Source of the DNA: VGLO01 sp964599285
GTDB lineage: Bacteria; Patescibacteriota; Minisyncoccia; Minisyncoccales; Staskawiczbacteraceae
NCBI GenBank assembly: GCA_964599285.1
Contig: CAZREI010000015.1
Location: 1-22,909 of the forward strand
Direction of reading: 5' to 3'
Length of the DNA: 22,909 nt
A model generated the notes under the pieces. That model had not been told where the DNA came from, did not search any database, and saw only the letters and a list, made by a program, of their open reading frames with translations. The stretch's first letter is position 1. Every line of letters begins with the position of its first letter. This document shows positions 12,691 to 19,380 of the stretch, piece by piece. A program made the position numbers and the translations under genes.

Positions 12691-12936
12691 TTATGCACAC
12701 AACTCGCTTATGACAGGGGATATAGTGCCATCGGAATTTTGGGAATGAATTTGTTGGCGACCGTTCTTATACCTCAAAATAATACGTGCGGCCCTATTTC
12801 TATTCATCTCTCGAAAATCCCTCAATGCGGGGAGGCATTGATCTGGTACCGTGACATGAATCCACAAATCTTGATGCACACAGCGTTCATCAGAATCTTT
12901 TGGAATTATCCACAATTCCGTTATGGAGTTTGACAT
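12691..12936 (-). CDS. Orphan small protein, 81 aa, paralogue of its downstream neighbour
   Basis: Unrecognised. It begins MSNSITELWIIPKDSDE and continues with strands typical of a small beta-sandwich or barrel (DLWIHVTVP, ARIILRYKNGRQQIHSQNSDGTI). The pattern aligns by eye with residues 1-70 of the 12212-12577 protein, though sequence identity is low. The start is fixed by AGGAGGG just upstream. Its own terminator separates it from the downstream paralogue. No clear promoter was found between it and the glycosyltransferase end 64 bp upstream, so read-through from that gene is possible. The pair might be two divergent copies of one cassette. Confidence 0.75.
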   Translation of the reverse strand: MSNSITELWIIPKDSDERCVHQDLWIHVTVPDQCLPALRDFREMNRNRAARIILRYKNGRQQIHSQNSDGTISPVISELCA

Positions 12937-12977
12937 TTTCCCTCCTGGTAAAAAAGTTCTGCGATATCAAAGAGCTG

Positions 12978-13026
12978 TTTTTGGGTTACCGAGAAAAGAC
13001 TATCGTCTTTTCTCGGTAACCCAAAA
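12978..13026. repeat. Perfect 18-bp-stem hairpin across the glycosyltransferase stop
   Basis: GGGTTACCGAGAAAAGAC (12983-13000), loop TATC, and its exact reverse complement (13005-13022), extended by TTTTT/AAAA flanks. It encodes the last codons (WVTEKRR) and the stop of the glycosyltransferase. No U-tract follows on the minus strand beyond the stem, so it is not a standard terminator. Confidence 0.9.
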
Positions 13027-14526
13027 CCCCATGTACTTTCCCAGCATCAGGCGTACTTGGGCGTCCAGCGCCGGCAACGAACCAAACACAATCAAGGTAA
13101 CGGGCAAAAATATCCATTGCAAAAAAATGCTTATTTTTTTTAAGCGACTGATGCCTTCGGGGATCGGTGGCAACAACATGGTGGACAGCACCGCCGAAAT
13201 CAGCATGCCGACCAGCGAAATGGTCATCACTCGGCCAGTCAAAATAGGCAGGTTAAACGAGAGCACCGTGACATTAAATTTGTTTCCTCCCAAAAAAATG
13301 GGCAACCAGCCCAAAACAAACAGCAAGAGCGACGCCGTGGCCCAAGACCAGTAGCCATCCAGCAACGTGTATAAATGGGAAATTTTATGGCGCAAGGCAA
13401 TCTTGCGGTCTTGCAAAAATCCAAACATCACAAAGGGAATTTCCGCGCAGCCCCAGGCCCAGCGCTTTTGCTGTTTATACTGATTGATAATCGTTTTAAA
13501 GCGGCCGGGCGCGTCCACCACGTCCATGGAAACCAAATAGTAAATCGGCACCACCTGGTAGTCTCCATGATAATACAAATAAGCCCGCCAGAAAATCCGC
13601 GAGTCATCGCACACGACATTAGCTGGATAGCCGACTTCAAAAAAGGCCTTGGCGCTGATGGCGTGGCTTGAATAGGTGGTTAGTTTTTCGCTACGTTCCT
13701 GTTGGATCATCTGCCAAAACGTGTTGGACGCCGATACCACGCGGGCAAAAAAGGGGGCCTTCCAAATGTTGTTGTTGTAAATGGGAATGGGCTGATAACT
13801 TACCTTGGTGGGATGGGGCTGGTTTAAATAGTACCAAGTCAGGCAGGAAAAATATTGCGGATAAACGCGGGTGTCAATGTCAAACGAAGAAACCAACATT
13901 TTTTCGTACGGAATTTTCAGCGCGTCAATGACTTTTTTTGCTTCGCGGCCAGCGAAGGCCACGTTAGACCCCTTTCCGGCAATTTCCCCGGGAATATCGG
14001 CCGGATGTTTGACCATTAAAAAATGAAAAAACTTGCTGCCATATTGTTCTTCTATTTGCCGTGCCATGGCATCAAATTCCTTGCCGGCGCGCTCTTCAAT
14101 AGAAAGCACAACCATAATTTTTTCTTTGGGATAGTCTGACACCAAAATGGCGTTTAAACTTTCTTCAATGATTTTAGACCCTTCTTTATACGTTGGTAAA
14201 ATAACCAAGTGGTACATGCTTTTCCAGCGTCGTCCGTGAGTTTTTTTGAGCTCGGCCATCCAGTCTTTTTTCATGTGCTGTTTTACTTTAAAGTACCCTA
14301 TGATCTGGTGGACGGAAAAATAAAAAATGCGAAACAAATAATAAAAACAAAAGCAGATTACAAAAATGGAAATTTCGGCCGGAAACAGCCATGAAAAAAG
14401 AAAGACTCCTCCAAGAGTCCCTAAACTGATGATGCCAGGAATCATTTCAAAAAATCGGTACAGCTTTCTATCGTTGGGATTTTGCAAGTCGCTGGCTTTG
14501 GAAATGTCCAAATAATTTTTCTGCAT
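13000..14526 (-). CDS. Membrane glycosyltransferase, family-2 type, 508 aa
   Basis: Processive-type GT2 enzyme. Two N-terminal membrane segments (about 28-48 and 52-72), then a cytosolic GT-A domain (105-360) with ILPTYKEG at 109-116, the metal-binding D216-x-D218 (SSFDIDTRV), D307-D308, and Q352-x-x-R355-W356 of processive synthases. Three or four membrane segments follow (about 385-480). It transfers sugars from a nucleotide donor, probably to make or modify a surface polysaccharide; acceptor unknown. The ATG lies only 5 nt after the 3' end of tRNA-Glu on the same strand, leaving no room for an SD, so tRNA and mRNA are probably one transcript and tRNA 3' processing would free an almost leaderless mRNA. 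The last codons lie in a long palindrome. Confidence 0.9.
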   Translation of the reverse strand: MQKNYLDISKASDLQNPNDRKLYRFFEMIPGIISLGTLGGVFLFSWLFPAEISIFVICFCFYYLFRIFYFSVHQIIGYFKVKQHMKKDWMAELKKTHGRRWKSMYHLVILPTYKEGSKIIEESLNAILVSDYPKEKIMVVLSIEERAGKEFDAMARQIEEQYGSKFFHFLMVKHPADIPGEIAGKGSNVAFAGREAKKVIDALKIPYEKMLVSSFDIDTRVYPQYFSCLTWYYLNQPHPTKVSYQPIPIYNNNIWKAPFFARVVSASNTFWQMIQQERSEKLTTYSSHAISAKAFFEVGYPANVVCDDSRIFWRAYLYYHGDYQVVPIYYLVSMDVVDAPGRFKTIINQYKQQKRWAWGCAEIPFVMFGFLQDRKIALRHKISHLYTLLDGYWSWATASLLLFVLGWLPIFLGGNKFNVTVLSFNLPILTGRVMTISLVGMLISAVLSTMLLPPIPEGISRLKKISIFLQWIFLPVTLIVFGSLPALDAQVRLMLGKYMGFWVTEKRR

Positions 14527-14531
14527 TCCGG

Positions 14532-14603
14532 CGCCGCTACAGGGAATCGAACCCTGATTCCGTCCTTGAAAGGGACGTGTCCTCGCCGTTAGACGATAGC
14601 GGC
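14532..14603 (-). tRNA. tRNA-Glu (anticodon TTC)
   Basis: Cloverleaf: acceptor GCCGCTA/TAGCGGC, anticodon stem CGTCC/GGACG with loop CTTTCAA (anticodon TTC), T-arm AGGGT-TCGATTC-CCT, discriminator G. CCA is not encoded. Immediately upstream of the glycosyltransferase gene. Confidence 0.95.
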
Positions 14604-14626
14604 ATTTGTGTTACTGTACCAAAAAA

Positions 14627-14658
14627 TTGAAAAAAATCAAGTTTTCGGGTAGGATAAT
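14627..14658 (+). promoter_or_regulatory. Candidate tsaD promoter, leaderless
   Basis: TTGAAA (14627-14632), 17 bp, TAGGAT (14650-14655) overlapping GATAAT (14653-14658). The box ends 5-8 nt before the ATG at 14664. Confidence 0.4.
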
Positions 14659-14663
14659 TTGAT

Positions 14664-15869
14664 ATGAAAATACTGGCCATAGAAACATCTTGCGATGATA
14701 CGGGAATAGCTGTTCTAAACGTTCAACGTTCAGTGTTCAACGCCGTATCAAACGTAGTGTCCTCCCAAACTATCCACCAAAATTATGGCGGCGTTTTTCC
14801 GATGATGGCTAAACGGGAACACCAGCGCAATTTGCTTCCTGTTTTAGAAAAAGCATTACAGGAAAGCAAATTGTCAATTCCCAAGTCCCAATTTCCAATT
14901 CCCAATGAAAAACTGAAAACAATTAAAAAAATCCTGGAAAAAGAAGCTACGCTTTTTGAATCATTAAAAGAATTTTTGGAAACTCACCAAAAACCAAACG
15001 TTGATATGATTGCCGTCACTCACGGGCCAGGCTTGGAACCATGTCTTTGGGTCGGAGTAAATTTTGCCAGAGCGTTATCGTATTATTGGAATATTCCTTT
15101 GATACCGGTCAACCACATCGAAGCCCATATTCTCGTCAACTTCATAAATCATAAATCATATATCATAAATCCCAAAGAAATCTTTCCGGCGATTTCTTTG
15201 GTAGTTTCTGGTGGACACACGCAATTGATTTTGGTGGAAAAAATTGGTAATTACAAAATCATCGGCGAAACGCGAGACGATGCTGCCGGCGAATGCTTTG
15301 ACAAATGCGCCAAAATCTTGGGTCTGGGCTACCCTGGTGGTCCCATCATTTCCAAAATTGTTACTAATGCGAATCAAAACAATTCGCTTATTCGTACGAA
15401 TAAGCGAATTGTTTTGCCCCGACCCATGCTAAATTCCAAAGATTACGACTTCAGTTTTTCGGGCCTAAAAACCGCCGTGCTTTATAAAGTAAAGGGTGCG
15501 CCTCAAAATAGCTATGTCACTCCTACTCGTAGGTGGGTAGGAGTGGACAAAGAATTTGTTGGTCAAATGTGTATTGAAATTCAACAAGCCGTTATTGACG
15601 TACTGATCAAAAAAACCTTGCGGGCGGCAAAAGACTTTAAAGCCAAAACAATAATTCTGGGAGGCGGCGTTTCGGCTAATACTGAATTGCGCAAGCAATT
15701 CAGTAAGAATCTTGAATCTGGTATCTTGAAGCTTGAATTACTGGTGCCACCAAAAGAACTTTCCACTGATAATGGGCTCATGATAGCCGTAGCCGGATAT
15801 TTTCATAGAAATAAAAAAGCTGCCTGGAAAAACCTGGCAGCCAACGCAAATTTACGAATAGATGACTAA
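14664..15869 (+). CDS. tsaD: tRNA N6-adenosine threonylcarbamoyltransferase, 401 aa
   Basis: Transfers the threonylcarbamoyl group to A37 of ANN-decoding tRNAs (t6A), with TsaB/TsaE partners. ASKHA fold: ETSCDDTGIAVL at 7-18, YGGVFP...REH at 41-53, metal ligands H151 and H155 (NHIEAH), SGGHTQLI at 182-189, DDAAGE...DK, FSFSGLKTAV at 263-272, GGGVSAN, STDNG. It is about 60 residues longer than E. coli TsaD. Part of the extra length lies between residues 66 and 112, before GPGLEP; other additions coincide with DNA repeats read in frame: heptamer arrays at 14721-14741, 14874-14908 and 15142-15169, and inverted repeats at 15375-15416, 15518-15545 and 15680-15705. No SD; probably leaderless. Confidence 0.95.
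   Translation: MKILAIETSCDDTGIAVLNVQRSVFNAVSNVVSSQTIHQNYGGVFPMMAKREHQRNLLPVLEKALQESKLSIPKSQFPIPNEKLKTIKKILEKEATLFESLKEFLETHQKPNVDMIAVTHGPGLEPCLWVGVNFARALSYYWNIPLIPVNHIEAHILVNFINHKSYIINPKEIFPAISLVVSGGHTQLILVEKIGNYKIIGETRDDAAGECFDKCAKILGLGYPGGPIISKIVTNANQNNSLIRTNKRIVLPRPMLNSKDYDFSFSGLKTAVLYKVKGAPQNSYVTPTRRWVGVDKEFVGQMCIEIQQAVIDVLIKKTLRAAKDFKAKTIILGGGVSANTELRKQFSKNLESGILKLELLVPPKELSTDNGLMIAVAGYFHRNKKAAWKNLAANANLRIDD
14721..14741 (+). repeat. Heptamer array in tsaD, 3 units
   Basis: GTTCAAC, GTTCAGT, GTTCAAC; 21 nt, seven codons (VQRSVFN), no frame change. Confidence 0.85.
14874..14908 (+). repeat. Heptamer array in tsaD, 5 units
   Basis: TCAATTC, CCAAGTC, CCAATTT, CCAATTC, CCAATGA. Encodes the SIPKSQFPIPN stretch of the extra segment. 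Confidence 0.85.
15142..15169 (+). repeat. Heptamer array in tsaD, 4 units
   Basis: TCATAAA, TCATAAA, TCATATA, TCATAAA. Encodes the INHKSYIIN stretch between HIEAH and SGGHTQ. Confidence 0.85.
15375..15416. repeat. 42-bp perfect palindrome inside tsaD
   Basis: Two 21-bp arms with no loop, meeting at TTCGT|ACGAA (15395/15396), outer ends CAAAAC...GTTTTG. Read in frame as residues 238-251 (QNNSLIRTNKRIVL), just before the conserved PRPM. Confidence 0.97.
15518..15545. repeat. Inverted repeat inside tsaD
   Basis: CACTCCTAC and GTAGGAGTG, perfect 9-bp arms around a 10-nt loop, in frame in the stretch SYVTPTRRWVGVDK. Confidence 0.85.
15680..15705. repeat. Inverted repeat with GCAA tetraloop inside tsaD
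   Basis: Perfect 11-bp arms (TACTGAATTGC / GCAATTCAGTA) and loop GCAA, in frame (TELRKQFS). A word array based on CTTGAATC follows to about 15737. Confidence 0.85.
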
Positions 15870-15872
15870 CAC

Positions 15873-16141
15873 CTAATGCGTAGTTCGCCTGCACTCTTCT
15901 GGTTCGGCGTCTTCAGCCTTTTCTTTTGTGGCGTAAGGGCCGTACAAAGGACCTCCGGGAGTATATTCCAACTGGTCCACATCTTGAGCCGATAATCTCT
16001 CTCTCTGTTGAACTTGAAACTTTTCTTCCTATCCCCTGATATCTTTTCTTCGGCTCGCTCCGCAGTTTTCGCCCTGACAATCATCTTGCCAATTATTTCC
16101 CCAGAACCGATCATGCGATCATACTTAAACCAGAAAGACAT
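15873..16141 (-). pseudogene. Orphan small gene, apparently frameshifted
   Basis: The start at 16141 (MSFWFKYDRMIGSG) is fixed by GGAGG and a consensus promoter at 16204-16232. The first 45 residues look real (GKMIVRAKTAERAEEKI). In that frame the protein then turns into unlikely sequence and stops at 15866. Another minus frame, opening after a TAG near 16031 and closing with TAG at 15873, reads EEKFQVQQRERLSAQDVDQLEY, then TPGGPLYGPYATKEKAEDAE, a far more protein-like end. The two frames overlap at 15990-16030, which contains GAAGAAAAG and GAGAGAGAGA runs, classic slippage sites. So the intact gene is probably one protein of about 89 residues broken by a one-base indel (real, sequencing error or programmed shift). 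Function unknown. Confidence 0.65.
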
Positions 16142-16203
16142 ATGTCCTCCGCTATTTTTAGGCATAGCTGCCTACGAGTTTTGAAATGAGCGACACTATA
16201 ATT

Positions 16204-16232
16204 TATATATCATATTAAGGTTATATTGTCAA
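16204..16232 (-). promoter_or_regulatory. Sigma-70 promoter of the 15873-16141 gene
   Basis: Minus strand: TTGACA (16227-16232), 17 bp, TATATA (16204-16209). Leader about 55 nt. Confidence 0.8.
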
Positions 16233-16269
16233 TATTTTAGAACTCTCCCACTTCTGATAAAATTATTCA

Positions 16270-18456
16270 ATGGAACTCGATGGGTCATACGACGCCGAAC
16301 AAGTAGAAGATAAGATTTACAAGCTGTGGGAAGACAGCGGTTTTTTTAATCCTGACAAGTTGCCCAAGCGCCACAAAAAACCTTTTTCTATTGTGCTTCC
16401 TCCTCCCAATGTGACGGGAACCCTGCACATGGGTTCCGCGCTCATGGTGACCATTGAAGATATTATTATCCGGTTTGAAAGAATGCGCGGTAAAAAAACA
16501 TTGTGGGTTCCCGGCACCGACCACGCCGCCATTGCCACGGAAACTAAATTTTTAAAAGATAAAAAACTGTCTCGCAATGATTTTAACGGCAAGCGAGAAG
16601 AATTTTTTAAGCTGGTTGATGCATTTGCCAGAGAAAACCAAAGCACGATGCTAAACCAAATGCGTAAAATGGGCGCATCGCTGGATTGGTCGCGCCTGGC
16701 TTATACCTTGGACGAACAGCGCAGCGTGGCGGTCAAAGAAGCATTTATGCGTATGCATCATGCTGGCTTAATTTACGCTGGCGAGCGTGTGGTTAATTGG
16801 GATGTCAAAGGGCAGACCACCGTTTCCGATGACGAAATTGAATACGAACCGCAAAAAGCCACGCTTTATACCTTTAAATATGATAAAAACTTCCCGATTG
16901 CCATTTCCACCACCCGACCCGAAACCAAAGTTGGTGATACGGCCGTGGCGGTAAACCCCAACGACAAGCGCTATAAAAAATATGTTGGACAAACCATTTC
17001 GACTGAATTTGCCGGTGTGACCCTTTCAATTAAAATTGTGGCTAGCCGCGACGTTGACCCGGATTTTGGTACCGGAGCGCTTGGTGTTACACCAGCCCAC
17101 AGCAAAATAGATGCTCAAATTGCAGAGGTTAACAATCTGCAGAGCATTCAGGTAATCAATGAATTTGGGAGAATGAATGATAAGGCAGGCCCGCTTATTG
17201 CCGGCAAAAAAACTTTAGAAGCTCGCGAAATTATTGTTAACTACTTGAAGGAAAAAGGGTTAATTGAAAAAGAAGAAATGATTGACCAGAATATTTCTAA
17301 AGCCCAGCGGTCGGGCGGCATTATTGAACCGTTGCCAAAGCGCCACCAGTTTTTTGTTAACGTCAACAAACCGATTAGAGAGCGGGGCAATAAGACACTC
17401 AAAGAATTGATGCGCAATGTGGTGGTTAAGAAAAAAACTGAAATTTTGCCGGCGCGATTTGAAAAAATATACTTGCACTGGATTGAAAATTTACGCGATT
17501 GGAATATTTCCCGCCAAATTTGGTACGGGCATGCTATTCCCAATGCCTGGTACAAAGGAGATGAAGTGAAAGTTTCAGGAGAAAAACCGGGTGAAGATTG
17601 GCAGAAAATAGAAGACACGCTGGACACTTGGTTTTCATCGGGCCTGTGGACATTTTCGACGCTTGGCTGGCCAGAACAAACTCAGGACTTAAAAACCTTT
17701 CATCCAACCAGTGTCATTGAAAGCGGTTATGATATTTTATTTTTCTGGATCGCGCGCATGATTTTAATGAGCCAATTTTTACTGGGGGATATTCCCTTTA
17801 AAACGGTTTATTTGCACGGCTTGGTTCGCGACGAACAAAATCGTAAGATTTCCAAATCACTGGGCAATAATATTGACCCCGTAGATATGATCGCACAATA
17901 CGGCGCCGACGCTGTGCGCATGGCAATGATTGTTGGTACGAGTCCCGGGAACGACAGTAAAATTTCTGCTGAAAAATTTAAAGCTTACAAAAATTTTGCC
18001 AACAAAATTTGGAATGCCTCTAAATTTGTTTTGATGAACATGCAAGATTACAAACCCGCAAAAAAAATAACCTTAACTGCGGTGCAAAAAAAATATTTGA
18101 AAGATTTGCAAAAACTTATTAAAGAAATTACTAAATTAATGGACGATTACAAATTCTATATTGCGGCGGAAAAAATGTATCACTATTTTTGGCACATCTT
18201 TTGTGATAAAATCATAGAAGAAAGTAAAACTGCCCTGATGGGCGGCGCGGAATTACGCGGAAATTTACGCGGAACCGCGCAGAAATTAAAAGAGCGGCAA
18301 GCGACCCAATATTTGTTACTGGAGATCCTTGGCACGTCACTAAAACTATTGCACCCATTCATGCCGTTTATCACCGAAGAAATTTATCAAAAACTGCCCG
18401 GTAACCAACAGAAAATGCTGATGGTTGAAGAGTGGCCTACGTCACATAACACATAA
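16270..18456 (+). CDS. valS: Valyl-tRNA synthetase, short form, 728 aa
   Basis: Class I synthetase charging tRNA-Val. PPPNVTGTLHMGSAL carries the HIGH motif (H53-M-G-S56) and is the ValRS version. GTDHAAIATE follows. The CP1 editing domain spans about 150-350 (ISTTRPETKVGDTAVAVNP, GTGALGVTPAHS). WFSSGLW and the KISKS loop at 526-530 complete the catalytic site. The anticodon-binding helical domain runs to about 715. The long C-terminal coiled-coil arm of typical ValRS (total usually 870-950) is missing. Residues 658-671 (AELRGNLRGTAQK) are encoded by an ACGCGGA repeat, and the last codons (SHNT) by a heptamer array. TAAAAT (16258-16263) ends 6 nt before the ATG; no SD. Confidence 0.95.
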   Translation: MELDGSYDAEQVEDKIYKLWEDSGFFNPDKLPKRHKKPFSIVLPPPNVTGTLHMGSALMVTIEDIIIRFERMRGKKTLWVPGTDHAAIATETKFLKDKKLSRNDFNGKREEFFKLVDAFARENQSTMLNQMRKMGASLDWSRLAYTLDEQRSVAVKEAFMRMHHAGLIYAGERVVNWDVKGQTTVSDDEIEYEPQKATLYTFKYDKNFPIAISTTRPETKVGDTAVAVNPNDKRYKKYVGQTISTEFAGVTLSIKIVASRDVDPDFGTGALGVTPAHSKIDAQIAEVNNLQSIQVINEFGRMNDKAGPLIAGKKTLEAREIIVNYLKEKGLIEKEEMIDQNISKAQRSGGIIEPLPKRHQFFVNVNKPIRERGNKTLKELMRNVVVKKKTEILPARFEKIYLHWIENLRDWNISRQIWYGHAIPNAWYKGDEVKVSGEKPGEDWQKIEDTLDTWFSSGLWTFSTLGWPEQTQDLKTFHPTSVIESGYDILFFWIARMILMSQFLLGDIPFKTVYLHGLVRDEQNRKISKSLGNNIDPVDMIAQYGADAVRMAMIVGTSPGNDSKISAEKFKAYKNFANKIWNASKFVLMNMQDYKPAKKITLTAVQKKYLKDLQKLIKEITKLMDDYKFYIAAEKMYHYFWHIFCDKIIEESKTALMGGAELRGNLRGTAQKLKERQATQYLLLEILGTSLKLLHPFMPFITEEIYQKLPGNQQKMLMVEEWPTSHNT
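18246..18282 (+). repeat. ACGCGGA-type repeat, in frame in valS
   Basis: Three CGCGGAA words and a final CGCGCAG in 37 nt, related to 6250-6292 and 7220-7262. It lies in a surface-type helical region of the anticodon-binding domain. Confidence 0.8.
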
Positions 18457-18535
18457 CATAGAACACATAACATAGAACACATAACAAGAAACCGACACCG
18501 TGGTTTTGTTCCATGTTCCATGTTCCATGTTCCAT
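18444..18535 (+). repeat. Two heptamer arrays between valS and prsW
   Basis: 18444-18492: seven 7-nt units alternating ACATAAC and ATAGAAC (last unit AAGAAAC), overlapping the valS stop. 18508-18535: four exact GTTCCAT units, complementary to the word family at 9019-9053. Confidence 0.9.
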
Positions 18536-18541
18536 GAAGTT

Positions 18542-19288
18542 ATGGAATCTTATCGCTTAATCCTCTACATCGTATTTGGAATCCTGCCCAGCCTCATTTG
18601 GCTTTTTTATTACCTAAAAAAAGACCTGCACCCCGAACCCAAAAAAATGATTCTGAAAATTTTTTTGCTGGGGAGCCTGGTCACCATTCCCGCTTTTTTG
18701 GTCCAGATAGAACTTTCTCAGGCGCTTCAAGCACTGCAAAGCTTTTCTTTTTTTGCAAACTATTCTGTCATCATTGACCTTATCAAATGGTTTTTAGTCA
18801 TCGCCTTGACCGAAGAACTACTAAAATACCTGGTAGTCAGGCAAGCAGTCTTGGGAAGCTTTGCGTTAGACGAACCGCTGGACATCATGCTATACATGGT
18901 CGTGGTAGCGCTGGGGTTTTCGGCCGTAGAAAACATTTTGTACATTTTTTCGCCGGTGGACAATAGTTCTTTTTCCCTCATCCTGCAAACTACGGCCACC
19001 ATCAGCCTCATCCGATTTTTGGGCGCCACGTTTTTGCACACGCTTTGTTCGGCTTTTGTGGGATATTTTTTGGCCCTGGCTTCCCTTCGCCGGAAAAATA
19101 GGATACAATTAACGGCGATTGGACTGGGTTTGGCCGCCCTATTTCATGGCTTGTACGATTTTTCTATTGTCACGTTCCAGCCGCCGCTTAACTTTATTAT
19201 TCCGGTGCTGGTCATTTTGGGGCTGGCAACGTTCATGAGCTACGACTTTAACGAGATAAAAAAAATAAAAAGCATCTGTAAAATATAG
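18542..19288 (+). CDS. PrsW-family intramembrane protease, 248 aa
   Basis: Polytopic membrane protein of the PrsW group (related to the CPBP/CAAX glutamic proteases). Motifs: E91-E92-x-x-K95 (TEELLKY), GFSAVEN with E130, H166 in RFLGATFLHTLCSAFVGY, and FHGLYD with H202. About seven hydrophobic segments (5-23, 38-55, 72-90, 113-132, 150-178, 190-210, 216-235). In Bacillus PrsW cleaves an anti-sigma factor; no sigma/anti-sigma gene is visible here, so the substrate is unknown. The start at 18542 (MESYRLILYIV) is chosen because the 14 upstream in-frame codons fall in the GTTCCAT array. It may be co-transcribed with valS. Confidence 0.85.
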   Translation: MESYRLILYIVFGILPSLIWLFYYLKKDLHPEPKKMILKIFLLGSLVTIPAFLVQIELSQALQALQSFSFFANYSVIIDLIKWFLVIALTEELLKYLVVRQAVLGSFALDEPLDIMLYMVVVALGFSAVENILYIFSPVDNSSFSLILQTTATISLIRFLGATFLHTLCSAFVGYFLALASLRRKNRIQLTAIGLGLAALFHGLYDFSIVTFQPPLNFIIPVLVILGLATFMSYDFNEIKKIKSICKI

Positions 19289-19372
19289 CTACGAAATACG
19301 AATTTAATACGAATATACGAATAAAAACACAACGTTTTGTTTCGTATATTCGTAGGTATTCGTAATTCGTAG
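19289..19372. repeat. Word-based palindrome, TACGAAT family
   Basis: Arms of about 30 nt built from TACGAAT words on the left and ATTCGTA words on the right, with inner AAAAC/GTTTT, filling the gap prsW-hsp20. Imperfect but strongly foldable. Confidence 0.8.
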
Positions 19373-19380
19373 AGAAATTC

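Noticed and set aside
9019..18535. CRISPR array
   Set aside because: The tandem arrays have 7-nt units without spacers. No 24-37-nt repeats with unique spacers and no cas genes occur.
18500..18541. Upstream start for the PrsW-like gene
   Set aside because: The 14 extra codons lie in the GTTCCAT heptamer array; the ATG at 18542 immediately precedes the first membrane segment.
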